Shown here: one piece after another, positions 1-8,277 of the stretch
How the letters are laid out: each line of letters begins with the position of its first letter
Position numbering within the stretch: position 1 is the stretch's first letter
Assembly (NCBI GenBank): GCA_022705425.1
Contig: JAKJEM010000001.1
Location: 168,253 to 201,871, forward strand
Length of the DNA stretch: 33,619 nt
Direction of reading: 5' to 3'
From: Planctomycetota bacterium
GTDB taxonomy: Bacteria; Planctomycetota; Brocadiia; CAIUPP01
Notes under the pieces: generated by a model
Seen by the model: only the letters and a program-made list of their open reading frames with translations
The model's database searches: none
Told to the model about the DNA's origin: nothing
Made by a program: the position numbers and the translations under genes

Positions 1-357
1 GCCGAAGGCCCCTTCGCACAGACAGATGGCGCCATCGAAGACCGGTTCCAGCGCGAAGCGGGCCGCGTCGGACTCGACCCATTCGACGTCCACTCCCGCT
101 GCGCGGGCGGCTTGGCGGGCCTGGGCCAACATGCCGGCGGACTGGTCCAGCCCCGTCATGCGATAGCCCCGTCGCGCCAGTTCGACGGAGTGTCGGCCCG
201 TGCCGCACCCCACGTCCAGCACTCGCGCGCCGGGCGCAAGGTTCAACTCCCGGATGACGAAATCCACCTCGGCCTGGGTGTTCTTCGTGAACACGTTGTC
301 CATGTAACGAGGGGCGTGTGCGTCGAAGAACTCCTTCCAGGCCCGTTGCGCCGACAT
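1..357 (-). CDS. Class I SAM-dependent methyltransferase (3' end cut by window edge)
   Basis: The N-terminal 119 residues are present and the frame stays open to the left edge. Residues about 46-54 read VLDVGCGTG, the glycine-rich SAM-binding motif I. A second acidic position follows in MTGLDQS (about 67-73), where an Asp normally contacts the ribose. The ATG at 357 is preceded by an AGGGAG ribosome site. This is a Methyltransf_11/25-type fold and the substrate cannot be told. It lies downstream of the GH20-like gene on the same strand, but a good promoter in the 87-bp gap (397-425) suggests it is transcribed independently. Left out of any pathway assignment. Confidence 0.85.
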   Translation of the reverse strand, partial: MSAQRAWKEFFDAHAPRYMDNVFTKNTQAEVDFVIRELNLAPGARVLDVGCGTGRHSVELARRGYRMTGLDQSAGMLAQARQAARAAGVDVEWVESDAARFALEPVFDGAICLCEGAFG

Positions 358-396
358 GTGAAGACTCCCTGATCGTTCCAGTTCACCCCCGACGAT

Positions 397-425
397 ACTA
401 TAGCACGAACGCGCCGGGGGGCCAA
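397..425 (-). promoter_or_regulatory. Sigma-70-type promoter of the methyltransferase
   Basis: On the minus strand TTGGCC (420-425) is followed after 17 bp by TATAGT (397-402), with a TG pair one base before the -10 (extended -10). The predicted start lies about 33 bp before the ATG at 357. Matches are 4/6 and 5/6 to consensus. Confidence 0.5.
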
Positions 426-444
426 CGCTGAGCGCGCCCGGACG

Positions 445-2121
445 TTACCGTTCCATCGCGCGGCGGAGCCGGGCCAGGAGGGCGCGCGCGGCGCGCGGGT
501 CCCACCCTCCCGCCGGGGCGGCGCAACGCTTCAACGCGGCGACGGCCCCCGGCAGAATGGCCGCGCGTTCGGTGGCGGGAAGAGAGGCCAGAACGCCCGG
601 CGCGGCCTCGAAGCGTCCGGCCTCGTTGCGGACAATGCGCCCCTCGATATGGAAGAGGTTGGCCAGGACCTCGGGCGTGTCGGGGCCGAAGAGATGACGC
701 GCCAGCCCGCGCGCGAAGGCGTCGGCATTGCGGATCGGCTCGCGGTTCCAGAGCCGGTCGCCCAGCATGGCCAGGAAGGGCGGGGTGTAGTACTCCGGCG
801 GATAGCCGCTGCGTCCGCGCCAACTGCACCCCATGCCGCCGAGGATCCTCCGCCGCAGACGCGGATGGACGGGCGGGCGACGGCCCGGAGTCCAGGTCAA
901 CAGTCGTTCGTCGCGCGCGTGGCTGTCCACATACACGTCGGCAAAGGGCGAACAGACCACGTCAAATCCGCGCGCGGCCAGGCGGTTGAGGGAACAGCCG
1001 GCGTGCGGTCCGCGCCCCGGACGCGGGATGCGCCAGAAGTGCATCCGAATGTCGCCCGGCAGCGGCACGGGGCGGCTCGAATCCACGTTGTCGTTCCACA
1101 TCATCAGGCGCTTCCCGCGTTCGGCGAGCATCCGGTGGATGCGCCGGACGAAGTAGTAGAAGAGCTCCTGCGGGCCGGCGAGACCCTCGCGCTCCATGCG
1201 GCGCAGGCAGTGGGGGCACTCGCGCCAGCTCAGCCATACGCGCTCCAGGGCGTCCTCGAACTCCAGTTCGTCCGTGCCGATGTGAACGTAATCGTGCGGA
1301 AAGAGGGGCAGGAGTTCGTCGAAGAGCGCCTCGATCATCTCGAAGGCGCGCTCGCGGCCCAGGCACATGACCCAGGGGCTGGGTCGCGGCCCGTCGCAGC
1401 GCAGGGCGGGATACTGGCGCAGCCAGTGTTGCGCGTGGCCCGGCATGTTGATGCCGGGCAGAATCTCGACGCGCTGCGCCCTGCCGAGGGCGACCATGCG
1501 CCGGAGGTCGTCGCGGCTGTACACGCCGTTGTGACGGGGATCGGGGGGGATGTTCAAGCGCGGGAAGCGCCGCGTCGGCAGGGTGAAGGACACCGCGTCG
1601 GCGAAGTTCATGTGCAGCAGGTTCATCCGGTTCCGGGCCAGCAGTTCGATCGTCCAGGCGACCTCCTCCATGTCGGCAAAGGTCGTCGCCGCATTCAGGA
1701 GGAAGCCCCGGAGGGGGAAGTCGGGCCAGTCGCGCACGCAGCAGCGGGGCACGGCCAAGCGGCCCTCCGGGTTGCGCCGGAGAAGACCGAGGAGGGCGCG
1801 CCCGGCGTGGAAAAGCCCCGTATCGGACATGGCCGTCAGGCGGACCTCGCTGCCGGCAGTATCGAGGAGGTATCCCTCCGTGCGGTCGGGCACCCCTTGG
1901 ATTCGACGTTGCAGTTCCAGACGAATCTCGACGCCCGGCTCGCCCGTGTCTGTGAGCCGGGGACGGACTCCGGTCAGTCCGGCCAGGGCGGCGCGGAGGC
2001 TCTCGGCCGCCGGGCGCTCCGCCGCGCCGGAGGCGATCCGCGCAACGGGAGGAAGACTCAGGAAGCCCGGCAAGGCTTCGTACGCCTTCGGGCGCGGGTA
2101 GAGCAGACCTGCAGTCGGCAT
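445..2121 (-). CDS. GH20-like beta-N-acetylhexosaminidase
   Basis: 558 residues. Residues about 15-130 resemble the non-catalytic GH20b alpha/beta domain. The TIM barrel begins at DWPDFPLRGF (131-140), like the family's D-x-P-R-F-x-x-R-G entry motif. The ILPGINMPGHA stretch (about 220-230) matches the conserved PEIDMPGH strand. The catalytic Asp-Glu pair is in HIGTDE (D284, E285), where most members have HxGGDE. In known GH20 enzymes the Glu is the acid and the Asp orients the substrate N-acetyl group, so release of terminal GlcNAc/GalNAc is expected. No signal peptide is seen, so a cytoplasmic role on imported oligosaccharides is likely. The ATG at 2121 follows TGGAGA at good spacing, 43 bp after the kinase stop, so the gene is probably the last of the operon. 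Confidence 0.8.
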   Translation of the reverse strand: MPTAGLLYPRPKAYEALPGFLSLPPVARIASGAAERPAAESLRAALAGLTGVRPRLTDTGEPGVEIRLELQRRIQGVPDRTEGYLLDTAGSEVRLTAMSDTGLFHAGRALLGLLRRNPEGRLAVPRCCVRDWPDFPLRGFLLNAATTFADMEEVAWTIELLARNRMNLLHMNFADAVSFTLPTRRFPRLNIPPDPRHNGVYSRDDLRRMVALGRAQRVEILPGINMPGHAQHWLRQYPALRCDGPRPSPWVMCLGRERAFEMIEALFDELLPLFPHDYVHIGTDELEFEDALERVWLSWRECPHCLRRMEREGLAGPQELFYYFVRRIHRMLAERGKRLMMWNDNVDSSRPVPLPGDIRMHFWRIPRPGRGPHAGCSLNRLAARGFDVVCSPFADVYVDSHARDERLLTWTPGRRPPVHPRLRRRILGGMGCSWRGRSGYPPEYYTPPFLAMLGDRLWNREPIRNADAFARGLARHLFGPDTPEVLANLFHIEGRIVRNEAGRFEAAPGVLASLPATERAAILPGAVAALKRCAAPAGGWDPRAARALLARLRRAMER

Positions 2122-2164
2122 CGAGCTGTCTCCAGATATTCACGGCGCCCGCCGGGCTGCAGGG

Positions 2165-3232
2165 TCAGGCCCTGCGCAGACCCGCCAGGCCTTCCATGAT
2201 GCGGTCCAGGGTGAACTGGCGGAGGGACGTCCGATTCTCCGGACCCAGGATGAAGAAGTCCCCCGTCATGTCGAAATAGCGCATGAAGATGCGGATCACG
2301 GCCTTCCAGAGCATGTTGCGCAGCAGATAGAGGGAGAGCCGCGCCTCGAAATCGTCGGGAAGGGGCGCGGTCTCGCGGTAGCCTTCGAGGAAGGGGCCCA
2401 TCACGTCCGGCCCGTAGAAGCACTTGACGATGGCGATGTCGTCCACCGGGTCACCGATGACGGCATCGTCCCAGTCAATGATTGCGGTGATGCGGTCGTG
2501 CGAGCCGAGGACATTCCAGAAGGCCAGGTCCTTGTGCAGCAACGACCCGCGCGGGAGGTCCAGGAGGCGGTCGTGGCGCGCCAGGAGGCGCTCGATCTCG
2601 TCCAAGACCTGAGGGGGGAGGAACTGGGCGTCGCGCAGGAAGCGCAGATGGTCGGGGAGTTTCTTCTGAAAGTAGGCGCGATTCGAGGCGTCCAGTCCCG
2701 CCGGCTCTCCGCCGCGCTGCAGCGCCTCGGTGTTCAGGAAGCCGAAGCCGTCCAGGCGGATGCGGTGCAAGCGCGCGGTATGCCGTCCGAGTTGACGGCC
2801 CACGGCGGCGCGGTCGAGGGCGCCCTGCTGGTCGTAGCGGCGCAACGGCGGATCGGCCAGCCACTCGATGAACTGGTAGCGGACGGGCACGAGGCTCAGC
2901 GACACGTCGGTGACATGGACGCGGGGCGCGGGCACGCCCTGGGCGCGCGCCAGGCGCATGGCGCACTCCTCGGCGAGCATGTAGTCGTCATCCGTCTTGC
3001 CGTCGTCGGCGCGGAAGAAGAGGGTGCGGTCGGCGAAGCGGACTTCGTAGGCGTAATGGTTGCCCGCGCTGCCGGTGGAGAGGATGGCCTGGGGCGTCTC
3101 GCGGAAGTGGTGTTCGGCGGCGCGCCGGACGAGCGGCGTGATGTCCGCCAGCCGGTACTTATCGTTGTACTTGAGTTTCTCCTCCACCGGCAGGGGGTTG
3201 TCGCATTTCCAGTAGTAGGCGTCCGTCCTCAT
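2165..3232 (-). CDS. APH/choline-kinase family phosphotransferase
   Basis: 355 residues with the aminoglycoside-phosphotransferase (APH) kinase fold. The catalytic loop is HKDLAFWN (233-240), matching HxDxxxxN, and the metal-binding segment is IDWDD (252-256), matching the family's IDW[ED]. GSAGNHYAYEVRFADRTLFF (54-73) is the likely nucleotide-binding hairpin. The family phosphorylates hydroxyls on small molecules such as aminoglycosides, choline, homoserine and sugars. In this operon a sugar or sugar-derived alcohol is the most natural substrate, but that is inference. The start codon overlaps the aldolase stop in an ATGA junction (3229-3232), implying translational coupling and matched amounts of the two proteins. 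Confidence 0.8.
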   Translation of the reverse strand: MRTDAYYWKCDNPLPVEEKLKYNDKYRLADITPLVRRAAEHHFRETPQAILSTGSAGNHYAYEVRFADRTLFFRADDGKTDDDYMLAEECAMRLARAQGVPAPRVHVTDVSLSLVPVRYQFIEWLADPPLRRYDQQGALDRAAVGRQLGRHTARLHRIRLDGFGFLNTEALQRGGEPAGLDASNRAYFQKKLPDHLRFLRDAQFLPPQVLDEIERLLARHDRLLDLPRGSLLHKDLAFWNVLGSHDRITAIIDWDDAVIGDPVDDIAIVKCFYGPDVMGPFLEGYRETAPLPDDFEARLSLYLLRNMLWKAVIRIFMRYFDMTGDFFILGPENRTSLRQFTLDRIMEGLAGLRRA

Positions 3233-4008
3233 GGTGTTTCTCGCAGGGCCTGTCGGAGGTCGCGGAGTCGGCGCGCGCCTTCGCCCAGCAGAGGCGCGTC
3301 GCCGTGGCCGCGCATGAAGTTGTAGCCCATTGCCACGGCGCGGCGGACGAGGTCGCCGGGCGGGGCGACGCAGCCGGCGGCCTTGCCGGCCTGGCGCGCT
3401 GCGCGCGCGGTGCGTTCCATGGCGCGCGCCACCTCCGGAACATCAAGCATTCCCGCGCTGTTCGGCACGCCGAGGCGGATCTTCACGTCCTCCCCGCCGA
3501 AGAAGAGCGCTCCGACCCCCTTGACCTCGGCAATGGCCTCGACCGCCTCCGGCGTCTCGATCTGCGCCACGAGCAGCGGTTGTGCGGCGGCGTTGGCGTG
3601 GTACTCGCGGCCCCAGAGGTCTATCGCCCGCCGCCCGCCATAGGATCGTTCGCCCGACGGAGGAAAGGCGCAAGCGCGCGCCAGGCGCCGGGCCTCGTCG
3701 GCGCTGTTGACCATGGGGACCATCAGCGCGTCGAGGCCCGTGTCCAGCGCCAAGCCGACGGCATCGGGGGAGTGGCCGGCCACGCGCACCAGCGCCGCCG
3801 CGCCCGCCGTCCGGCAGAGTTGCACGGCGCGGAGGATCGTGGCGTCCTCATGCTGACCGTGCTGCGCGTCTATCCACACCCAGTCCCACCCGCGCGCCAG
3901 CGCCTCGACCACGCCGGCGTCCGCGTAGGCCAGTTGGACGCCCCAAGCCACCTCGCCGCGTGCAAGCTTTGCCGCCATTGCGTTCATCGGCGCTTCCCGC
4001 TCCGGCAT
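3229..4008 (-). CDS. HpcH/HpaI-family class II aldolase (copy 1)
   Basis: 259 residues, the usual length of HpaI/GarL/YfaU-type aldolases that reversibly split 2-keto-3-deoxy acids into pyruvate and an aldehyde. Catalytic and metal positions are visible by eye: H50 in IDAQHGQH, R75 in LVRVAG, E151 in AQIET and D174 in GGEDV. The usual D/LxEH is here DAQH and the usual GxxDL is GGEDV, so this copy is more divergent than the one at 19470. It overlaps the upstream exported gene by TGATG (4006-4010) and the downstream kinase by ATGA. A second start at 3987, with its own GGAGCGGGAAG upstream, is possible. The neighbourhood suggests a keto-deoxy sugar acid from uronate or rhamnose breakdown (inference). 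Confidence 0.85.
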   Translation of the reverse strand: MPEREAPMNAMAAKLARGEVAWGVQLAYADAGVVEALARGWDWVWIDAQHGQHEDATILRAVQLCRTAGAAALVRVAGHSPDAVGLALDTGLDALMVPMVNSADEARRLARACAFPPSGERSYGGRRAIDLWGREYHANAAAQPLLVAQIETPEAVEAIAEVKGVGALFFGGEDVKIRLGVPNSAGMLDVPEVARAMERTARAARQAGKAAGCVAPPGDLVRRAVAMGYNFMRGHGDAPLLGEGARRLRDLRQALRETP

Positions 4009-4718
4009 CAGGGCTTCATCGTTGCCGCCGCTTCGCCGGGGGCGAACCAGGCCTCCGGCGTCAACGCCAGCACCAGGGAAGAGGCCGCGTCCACATAGCG
4101 GGCCGGGGAGGAGATCCAGACCCCCTCGGCGCCCACCGGAGCGGTGAGCGCCTCGCCCTTGGAGGTTTCGGCCAGGGCCTTGCCGTCCGGGGTCTCGATC
4201 TTCCCCCGCGACTTATGGGGCGTCAGCGTCACGCTCTCCGGTTGGTCTCCGCGCGCGCGGGTGAAGAACCGCGCCGGGGCGCTCTGAATCCAATAGCTCA
4301 TCACATAGACCTCCTTCGGCAGGTCGGTCAGCGGGCCGGAGAAGGAGTCCTTGCCGTCGCGCGTCGCGATAAGGATCACGTATTCGCCGGTCCGGCCGTC
4401 CTTGGGGACCTTGACGGTATGGGCCTCGTGCGTGCCGGCAGGGAGCGCGGCCTCCAGGACGACGGTCCCGTCGGGGCGCTTCACCTTCAGGGGGGCGCCG
4501 CCCTCGCCGATCTGGCCGCGGATCATGATTGCAAAATCGCGGTCGGCGTCCTTGCGGACGACGCACCGGATGCAGCGGGCGTTCCGCATGTCGCCGAGGG
4601 GCAGCACGGCCGCCGCCTTCTCCTCCCCCGCCGGCTGTGCTTCGATCGAAGGCGCCACGCCGCCGAACCACGCCGCAGCCAATCCGACCCATGCCGTCCA
4701 GAGTACCTTGTTCTTCAT
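4008..4718 (-). CDS. Exported protein with two-part repeat-family domain (small paralogue)
   Basis: 236 residues from the ATG at 4718, chosen for its AGAGGGAG site and because it places a clean signal peptide (MKNK, hydrophobic core about 5-22, likely cleavage after SIEA, about 27). From residue about 49 to the end it aligns with the last roughly 190 residues of the neighbouring 1157-residue protein. Shared landmarks are VVRKDADRDF (53-62), a PDG turn at 82-84, VPKDGRTGEYVI (104-115), FTRARGD, a VPVG-like strand and a closing AP/TPE-WF segment. It looks all-beta and I do not recognise the family. No catalytic signature is evident, so a carbohydrate-binding or lyase-accessory role is a guess. 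The stop overlaps the aldolase start. Confidence 0.75.
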   Translation of the reverse strand: MKNKVLWTAWVGLAAAWFGGVAPSIEAQPAGEEKAAAVLPLGDMRNARCIRCVVRKDADRDFAIMIRGQIGEGGAPLKVKRPDGTVVLEAALPAGTHEAHTVKVPKDGRTGEYVILIATRDGKDSFSGPLTDLPKEVYVMSYWIQSAPARFFTRARGDQPESVTLTPHKSRGKIETPDGKALAETSKGEALTAPVGAEGVWISSPARYVDAASSLVLALTPEAWFAPGEAAATMKP

Positions 4719-4740
4719 GTCATTCTCCCTCTGCATACCG

Positions 4741-4776
4741 GCGCGGCGTCCGCCGCCGCGCATTACGATTCTACCA
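4741..4776 (-). promoter_or_regulatory. Possible extended -10 promoter and leader hairpin for the 236-residue exported protein
   Basis: Minus-strand TGG-TAGAAT (4768-4776) is an extended -10 with no good -35. A GC-rich inverted repeat (4741-4748 with 4754-4761, 5-base loop) lies in the resulting leader. A second 11-bp stem with one mismatch (4778-4804) spans the stop of the upstream gene but has no T-tract. Together these could separate expression within the operon. Confidence 0.3.
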
Positions 4777-4803
4777 TAGCTGCCCCTCGGCGAGAGGCGC
4801 AGC

Positions 4804-7800
4804 TCACTTCGGCATCAACTCCGCCGGCAGGAACCATCGCTCCGGCGCCACGGACAGAACGGGCTGTCCTTTGGCCCCGGCGTACACGGAGTTCAGCCGG
4901 ACCCAGACGCCTTCGGGTCCCACGGGAACGACCAGGCGTTCGCCGATGAGGGTGGCCGCGAGTGTATCGGTTCCGTCGCGGCTGAGGACGCTCCCGGAGG
5001 ACCGCCCGTGCGCCGCGATGTCCAGCGTCTCGACTGCGTCGCCGCGCGAGCGGGTGAAGTAGAGCGTCGCCCCGTGCTGCCACCACCAGCCGGGCTTGCC
5101 CTCGGCGTTGTTCGGCACATAGACCTCGGGCAGAGCCGTCAGCGGCGCGGTGAGGCGGTCCTTCGGCTCACGGTAGGGGAGGGTGATGACGTACTCCCCC
5201 GTGCGTCCGTCCTTGGGGACGCGCAGCGTCCAGGGCTTGTGTTCGCCGGGGGGCACGCGTCCCGAGACCGCCACCTTGCCGTCGGGACCCAGGACGGTTA
5301 CCGCCAGGCCGCCGTCGCCGACCGTCCCGTTGACGGCGATGTCAAAGTCCCGATCCGTGTCCTTCCGCACGATAACCCTTCGGACAATCATGGGCTGGGG
5401 GAGCTTGAGCGCTCCGGGGGAGACGTCGCCCCCCGCCTGCGCCACGGCCCACAGCGTCCAGGGCAGGTAGGTCACGTAGTCGGGGATCAGGCAGAAGGCC
5501 ATGGCGCCGGGCTTCTGCGCGCGGAGGTCCGCCGCCACGGCGCGCATCGCGCCGATGCCGGCCATCGTCCACCCGTCCAGGTGCGCGCCCAGTCCAGGGT
5601 CAATGGCCGCCGCCAGGGCGGGGATACCGTAGGCGTAGCCCGACCAGACGCCGTGCGGGTCCGCCGACTGGGCGTTTGTGCGTCGGCGCTCGTGGATTCC
5701 CTCCACGATCTGCCGTCGCGCCCGCTCGCTTCCGTAGAGCAGCACGATGTTGAGGTTCGGCAGCCCCCAGGTCGTCATCCGGCCGAGGTGGATGTCGAGT
5801 ACCTTCGGCAGCAGCCCGAGGATGGCGGGATGGTGGGTGAACTGGTAGAGGTCGAGAAGCTCGCCCAAGCTGTTGCTGGCCTCGCGTCCGACGCCGGAGG
5901 AACGATCCGCCCGGGCGTACTGCGGGTTGGCGCGGTCGGTGAGCAGGGTCCTCTGCCATTCGTCCACAACGACCTCGCGAAAGCGCAGGTCGCCGGTGAG
6001 GCAATGGGCCAGGATGACGCCGTTGTAGCAGGTCAAGTGGCCGAGGAGGGCGTGATCTCCGCCCCAGGGGACGAACCCGTTGGTGTGGCGCGTCGAGCCG
6101 ACGATGCGCCCGTTGGACCAGGTTTCACGGTGGGGGTAGGCGGGGTCGTCGTGGTGGATCATCTGGGCGTCGGTCAGCATCCGCATGTGGGCGCGAGCGA
6201 TGGCCAGGTACTCCGGGTCCCCCGAACGCGCGTAGAGCATCCAGGGAAGGTAGGCGTCGTAGTGGTGCGTCGCGTTGTACAGGCGGTAAACGTCCCACTG
6301 TCCGGGCGCCTTCAATGCGGCGTTGTGCCAGGCGCGGTAGATCCACATCCCGAAGTCCTTCGTGGCATTCTGTGTCTCCCACGGCGCCTTGGCCATGTTC
6401 TCGATGATCTCCTCGGCGACCTTCATCCGCTCCGGCTCATACGGCTGGAGCCAGCCCAGGACCAGGCTGTCGCAGGTCCATTTCGGGTCCGGCAGGGCGT
6501 GGGGGGCGGCTTGGAAGCAGGCGGCGGTGTCGCGGAGTTCCTCGGCGCGGTCGGGCGGGGCGAAATGGAGGAAAAGGTCGCTGGTGACGGCGGCGCCCAT
6601 GGCGCTGGCATGGACGCCGGCCATGGTGGTTCCCGCGCCGCTGTAGATGCCGGCGCGGAACTCGTCGCGCTGGTCGCAGACGGCCCAGTAGCAGGCCCAG
6701 GGCATTGCCAGGTTCAGCTCGCGCCCCTGATGGGCGAACCAGAGCTTGTGGATCTCCTCGGCGGCGGTCTCGCGGATTTCCGGGTGAATCCGGCCGTGCG
6801 CCGGCCAGATATGGAAGCGCAGCGCGTCGGGAAGGACCTCGAACTCCTTGGGGAAACGCTGCCAGGTATCGCGGTGGCCTACGGCAACGGCGGCGGCGGG
6901 GGTCTCGGCGATGACCCACCCCGCGCTGCGGCGTCCCGCCTGCCGCAGCCGCCCGGTTCCGTCCTCGACGGCGAAGGCGTCCGACAGATGCTGCACGAGC
7001 CGCGCGCCCTCGCGGGGGACAGCCGTTCGCGCGGGCGCGCTCCCTTCGACGCCGAACTCGGCGGCGCTTCCGTCGCGCAGCGGCAGCGCGATCCCCACGT
7101 CGCGTAGGCGGATGGAGAGGGAGTCGAAGGTCAATATCCACGTGTTCAGGACGCGCACGTAGGGCTTCCCGGCGTAAACCTCAATCCGGGTAACGTGGCG
7201 GCAGAGGCGCTCCGTCGGCAGCTTCCAGTCCGTCTGCGTTCCGGCGACGCCGTCGCGGACGAACCAGCCCTCGACGCGGATCACCGCGCGCAGGGGGCCG
7301 CGCTCCTCAACGGCGAGGGTCGTCTCGCGATCATTTGCCGCGCGATAGACGCTGCCTTCGTGGTCCACCAGGTACAGCCCCGCCTGTGGCGCGGAGGGAA
7401 GGACTTCTCGTCCGTTCAGGGCGACCTGGTCGAGCAGGTTGAACCCCGCCCGACGCACCAGGAACTGCAGGGGGCCGGTGTCCACGCGGAGGCCCTCGGG
7501 GCGCTCCTCGATACGCAACGGACGGGACGCGCCGGGACCGGAGAGGCCGGGGCCGAACTCCAGGTAGTAGCGGGTGTCCTTCCGCTCCGGCCACCACGCC
7601 GGAGCGCCTTCGGCCTGGAAGTCCACCCCCAGCCAGCGGATGGCGGCGTCGGGACCGTGCCCCCAACGCGCGCGGGCGGAGAACTGCGCGGCGATGGCCC
7701 CTCCGTCCGCGCGCACCACGCGCGCATCGGCGGCCTTCCACAGGGCGCCTTTGGGGAAGGGCACGCCCGTGGAGATCGGGTGGCTGCCGGACTTCAACGG

Positions 7801-8277
7801 CACGCCGGCGGGCAGATGGAGCGCGATGCGGCCCTGCGCCGGCGGGGGACGCGCCTCGATGACCCTGAAGAAGGTGTTCGCGCGCGCCGCGACGTCCGCG
7901 CCCCGCCGCAGTTCCGCGGCCACGTCGTAGCGTCCCGGCGTCAGGTCCGTCAGGTCGAAGGTTACGTCGAGCATTCCCTTGGGGATGGGCGCGGCCCCGG
8001 CGCCGACGCGGCGTGTCCCCTGCCGCACCTCCCACCGTACGGCCAGAGCGGCCAGGTCGGCCTCCTGCGCGGGGGTCTGTACGGCGAAGACCACGCGGCC
8101 GGCGCGGTCAAGCGCGGAGCATTCCTCGCGCTCCATGCAGGCGGTGAAGGATTCCGTCCTGGCGACCTGCTGCCAGGGAACGTCGCTCACCCGGAACTCC
8201 ATCGCTCCGGAGACTCCCGCGGCCGCAATCAGCACGAAGGCGCAGATCCGTGCGCGCGCGGCGTGTGCGATCCTCAT
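4804..8277 (-). CDS. PcRGLX/YetA-like (PL26-related) exported lyase-like protein fused to the cluster's C-terminal domain
   Basis: 1157 residues from the ATG at 8277, which overlaps the previous stop (ATGA, 8274-8277). The signal peptide covers about 1-25 (core ICAFVLIAAAGVSG). Residues about 150-330 contain GVPFPKGALW (171-180) followed by a W-x-G-x-D-A-A-I-R-W-L segment, the hallmark of the N-terminal RIFT-barrel of PcRGLX/YetA proteins (PL26 exo-rhamnogalacturonan lyases and relatives). A beta-sandwich section follows, then a helical, Trp/His/Tyr-rich alpha/alpha-toroid (about 560-930), matching that family's order. The last roughly 190 residues repeat the domain of the 236-residue neighbour, including VPKDGRTGEYVI. 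Expected action is outside the cytoplasm on a rhamnose/uronate polymer. The family call is from motifs only and the exact substrate is unknown. Confidence 0.65.
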   Translation of the reverse strand: MRIAHAARARICAFVLIAAAGVSGAMEFRVSDVPWQQVARTESFTACMEREECSALDRAGRVVFAVQTPAQEADLAALAVRWEVRQGTRRVGAGAAPIPKGMLDVTFDLTDLTPGRYDVAAELRRGADVAARANTFFRVIEARPPPAQGRIALHLPAGVPLKSGSHPISTGVPFPKGALWKAADARVVRADGGAIAAQFSARARWGHGPDAAIRWLGVDFQAEGAPAWWPERKDTRYYLEFGPGLSGPGASRPLRIEERPEGLRVDTGPLQFLVRRAGFNLLDQVALNGREVLPSAPQAGLYLVDHEGSVYRAANDRETTLAVEERGPLRAVIRVEGWFVRDGVAGTQTDWKLPTERLCRHVTRIEVYAGKPYVRVLNTWILTFDSLSIRLRDVGIALPLRDGSAAEFGVEGSAPARTAVPREGARLVQHLSDAFAVEDGTGRLRQAGRRSAGWVIAETPAAAVAVGHRDTWQRFPKEFEVLPDALRFHIWPAHGRIHPEIRETAAEEIHKLWFAHQGRELNLAMPWACYWAVCDQRDEFRAGIYSGAGTTMAGVHASAMGAAVTSDLFLHFAPPDRAEELRDTAACFQAAPHALPDPKWTCDSLVLGWLQPYEPERMKVAEEIIENMAKAPWETQNATKDFGMWIYRAWHNAALKAPGQWDVYRLYNATHHYDAYLPWMLYARSGDPEYLAIARAHMRMLTDAQMIHHDDPAYPHRETWSNGRIVGSTRHTNGFVPWGGDHALLGHLTCYNGVILAHCLTGDLRFREVVVDEWQRTLLTDRANPQYARADRSSGVGREASNSLGELLDLYQFTHHPAILGLLPKVLDIHLGRMTTWGLPNLNIVLLYGSERARRQIVEGIHERRRTNAQSADPHGVWSGYAYGIPALAAAIDPGLGAHLDGWTMAGIGAMRAVAADLRAQKPGAMAFCLIPDYVTYLPWTLWAVAQAGGDVSPGALKLPQPMIVRRVIVRKDTDRDFDIAVNGTVGDGGLAVTVLGPDGKVAVSGRVPPGEHKPWTLRVPKDGRTGEYVITLPYREPKDRLTAPLTALPEVYVPNNAEGKPGWWWQHGATLYFTRSRGDAVETLDIAAHGRSSGSVLSRDGTDTLAATLIGERLVVPVGPEGVWVRLNSVYAGAKGQPVLSVAPERWFLPAELMPK

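Noticed and set aside
649..2199. Long open frame opposite the GH20-like gene
   Set aside because: It is the antisense of a gene with clear GH20 motifs. The translated product is low-complexity Arg/Ala/Gly sequence with no ribosome site.
5008..7107. Open frame of 699 codons opposite the PL26-like gene
   Set aside because: It is a shadow created by GC-rich third positions. No domain or ribosome site is seen, and the opposite strand has a signal peptide and family motifs.
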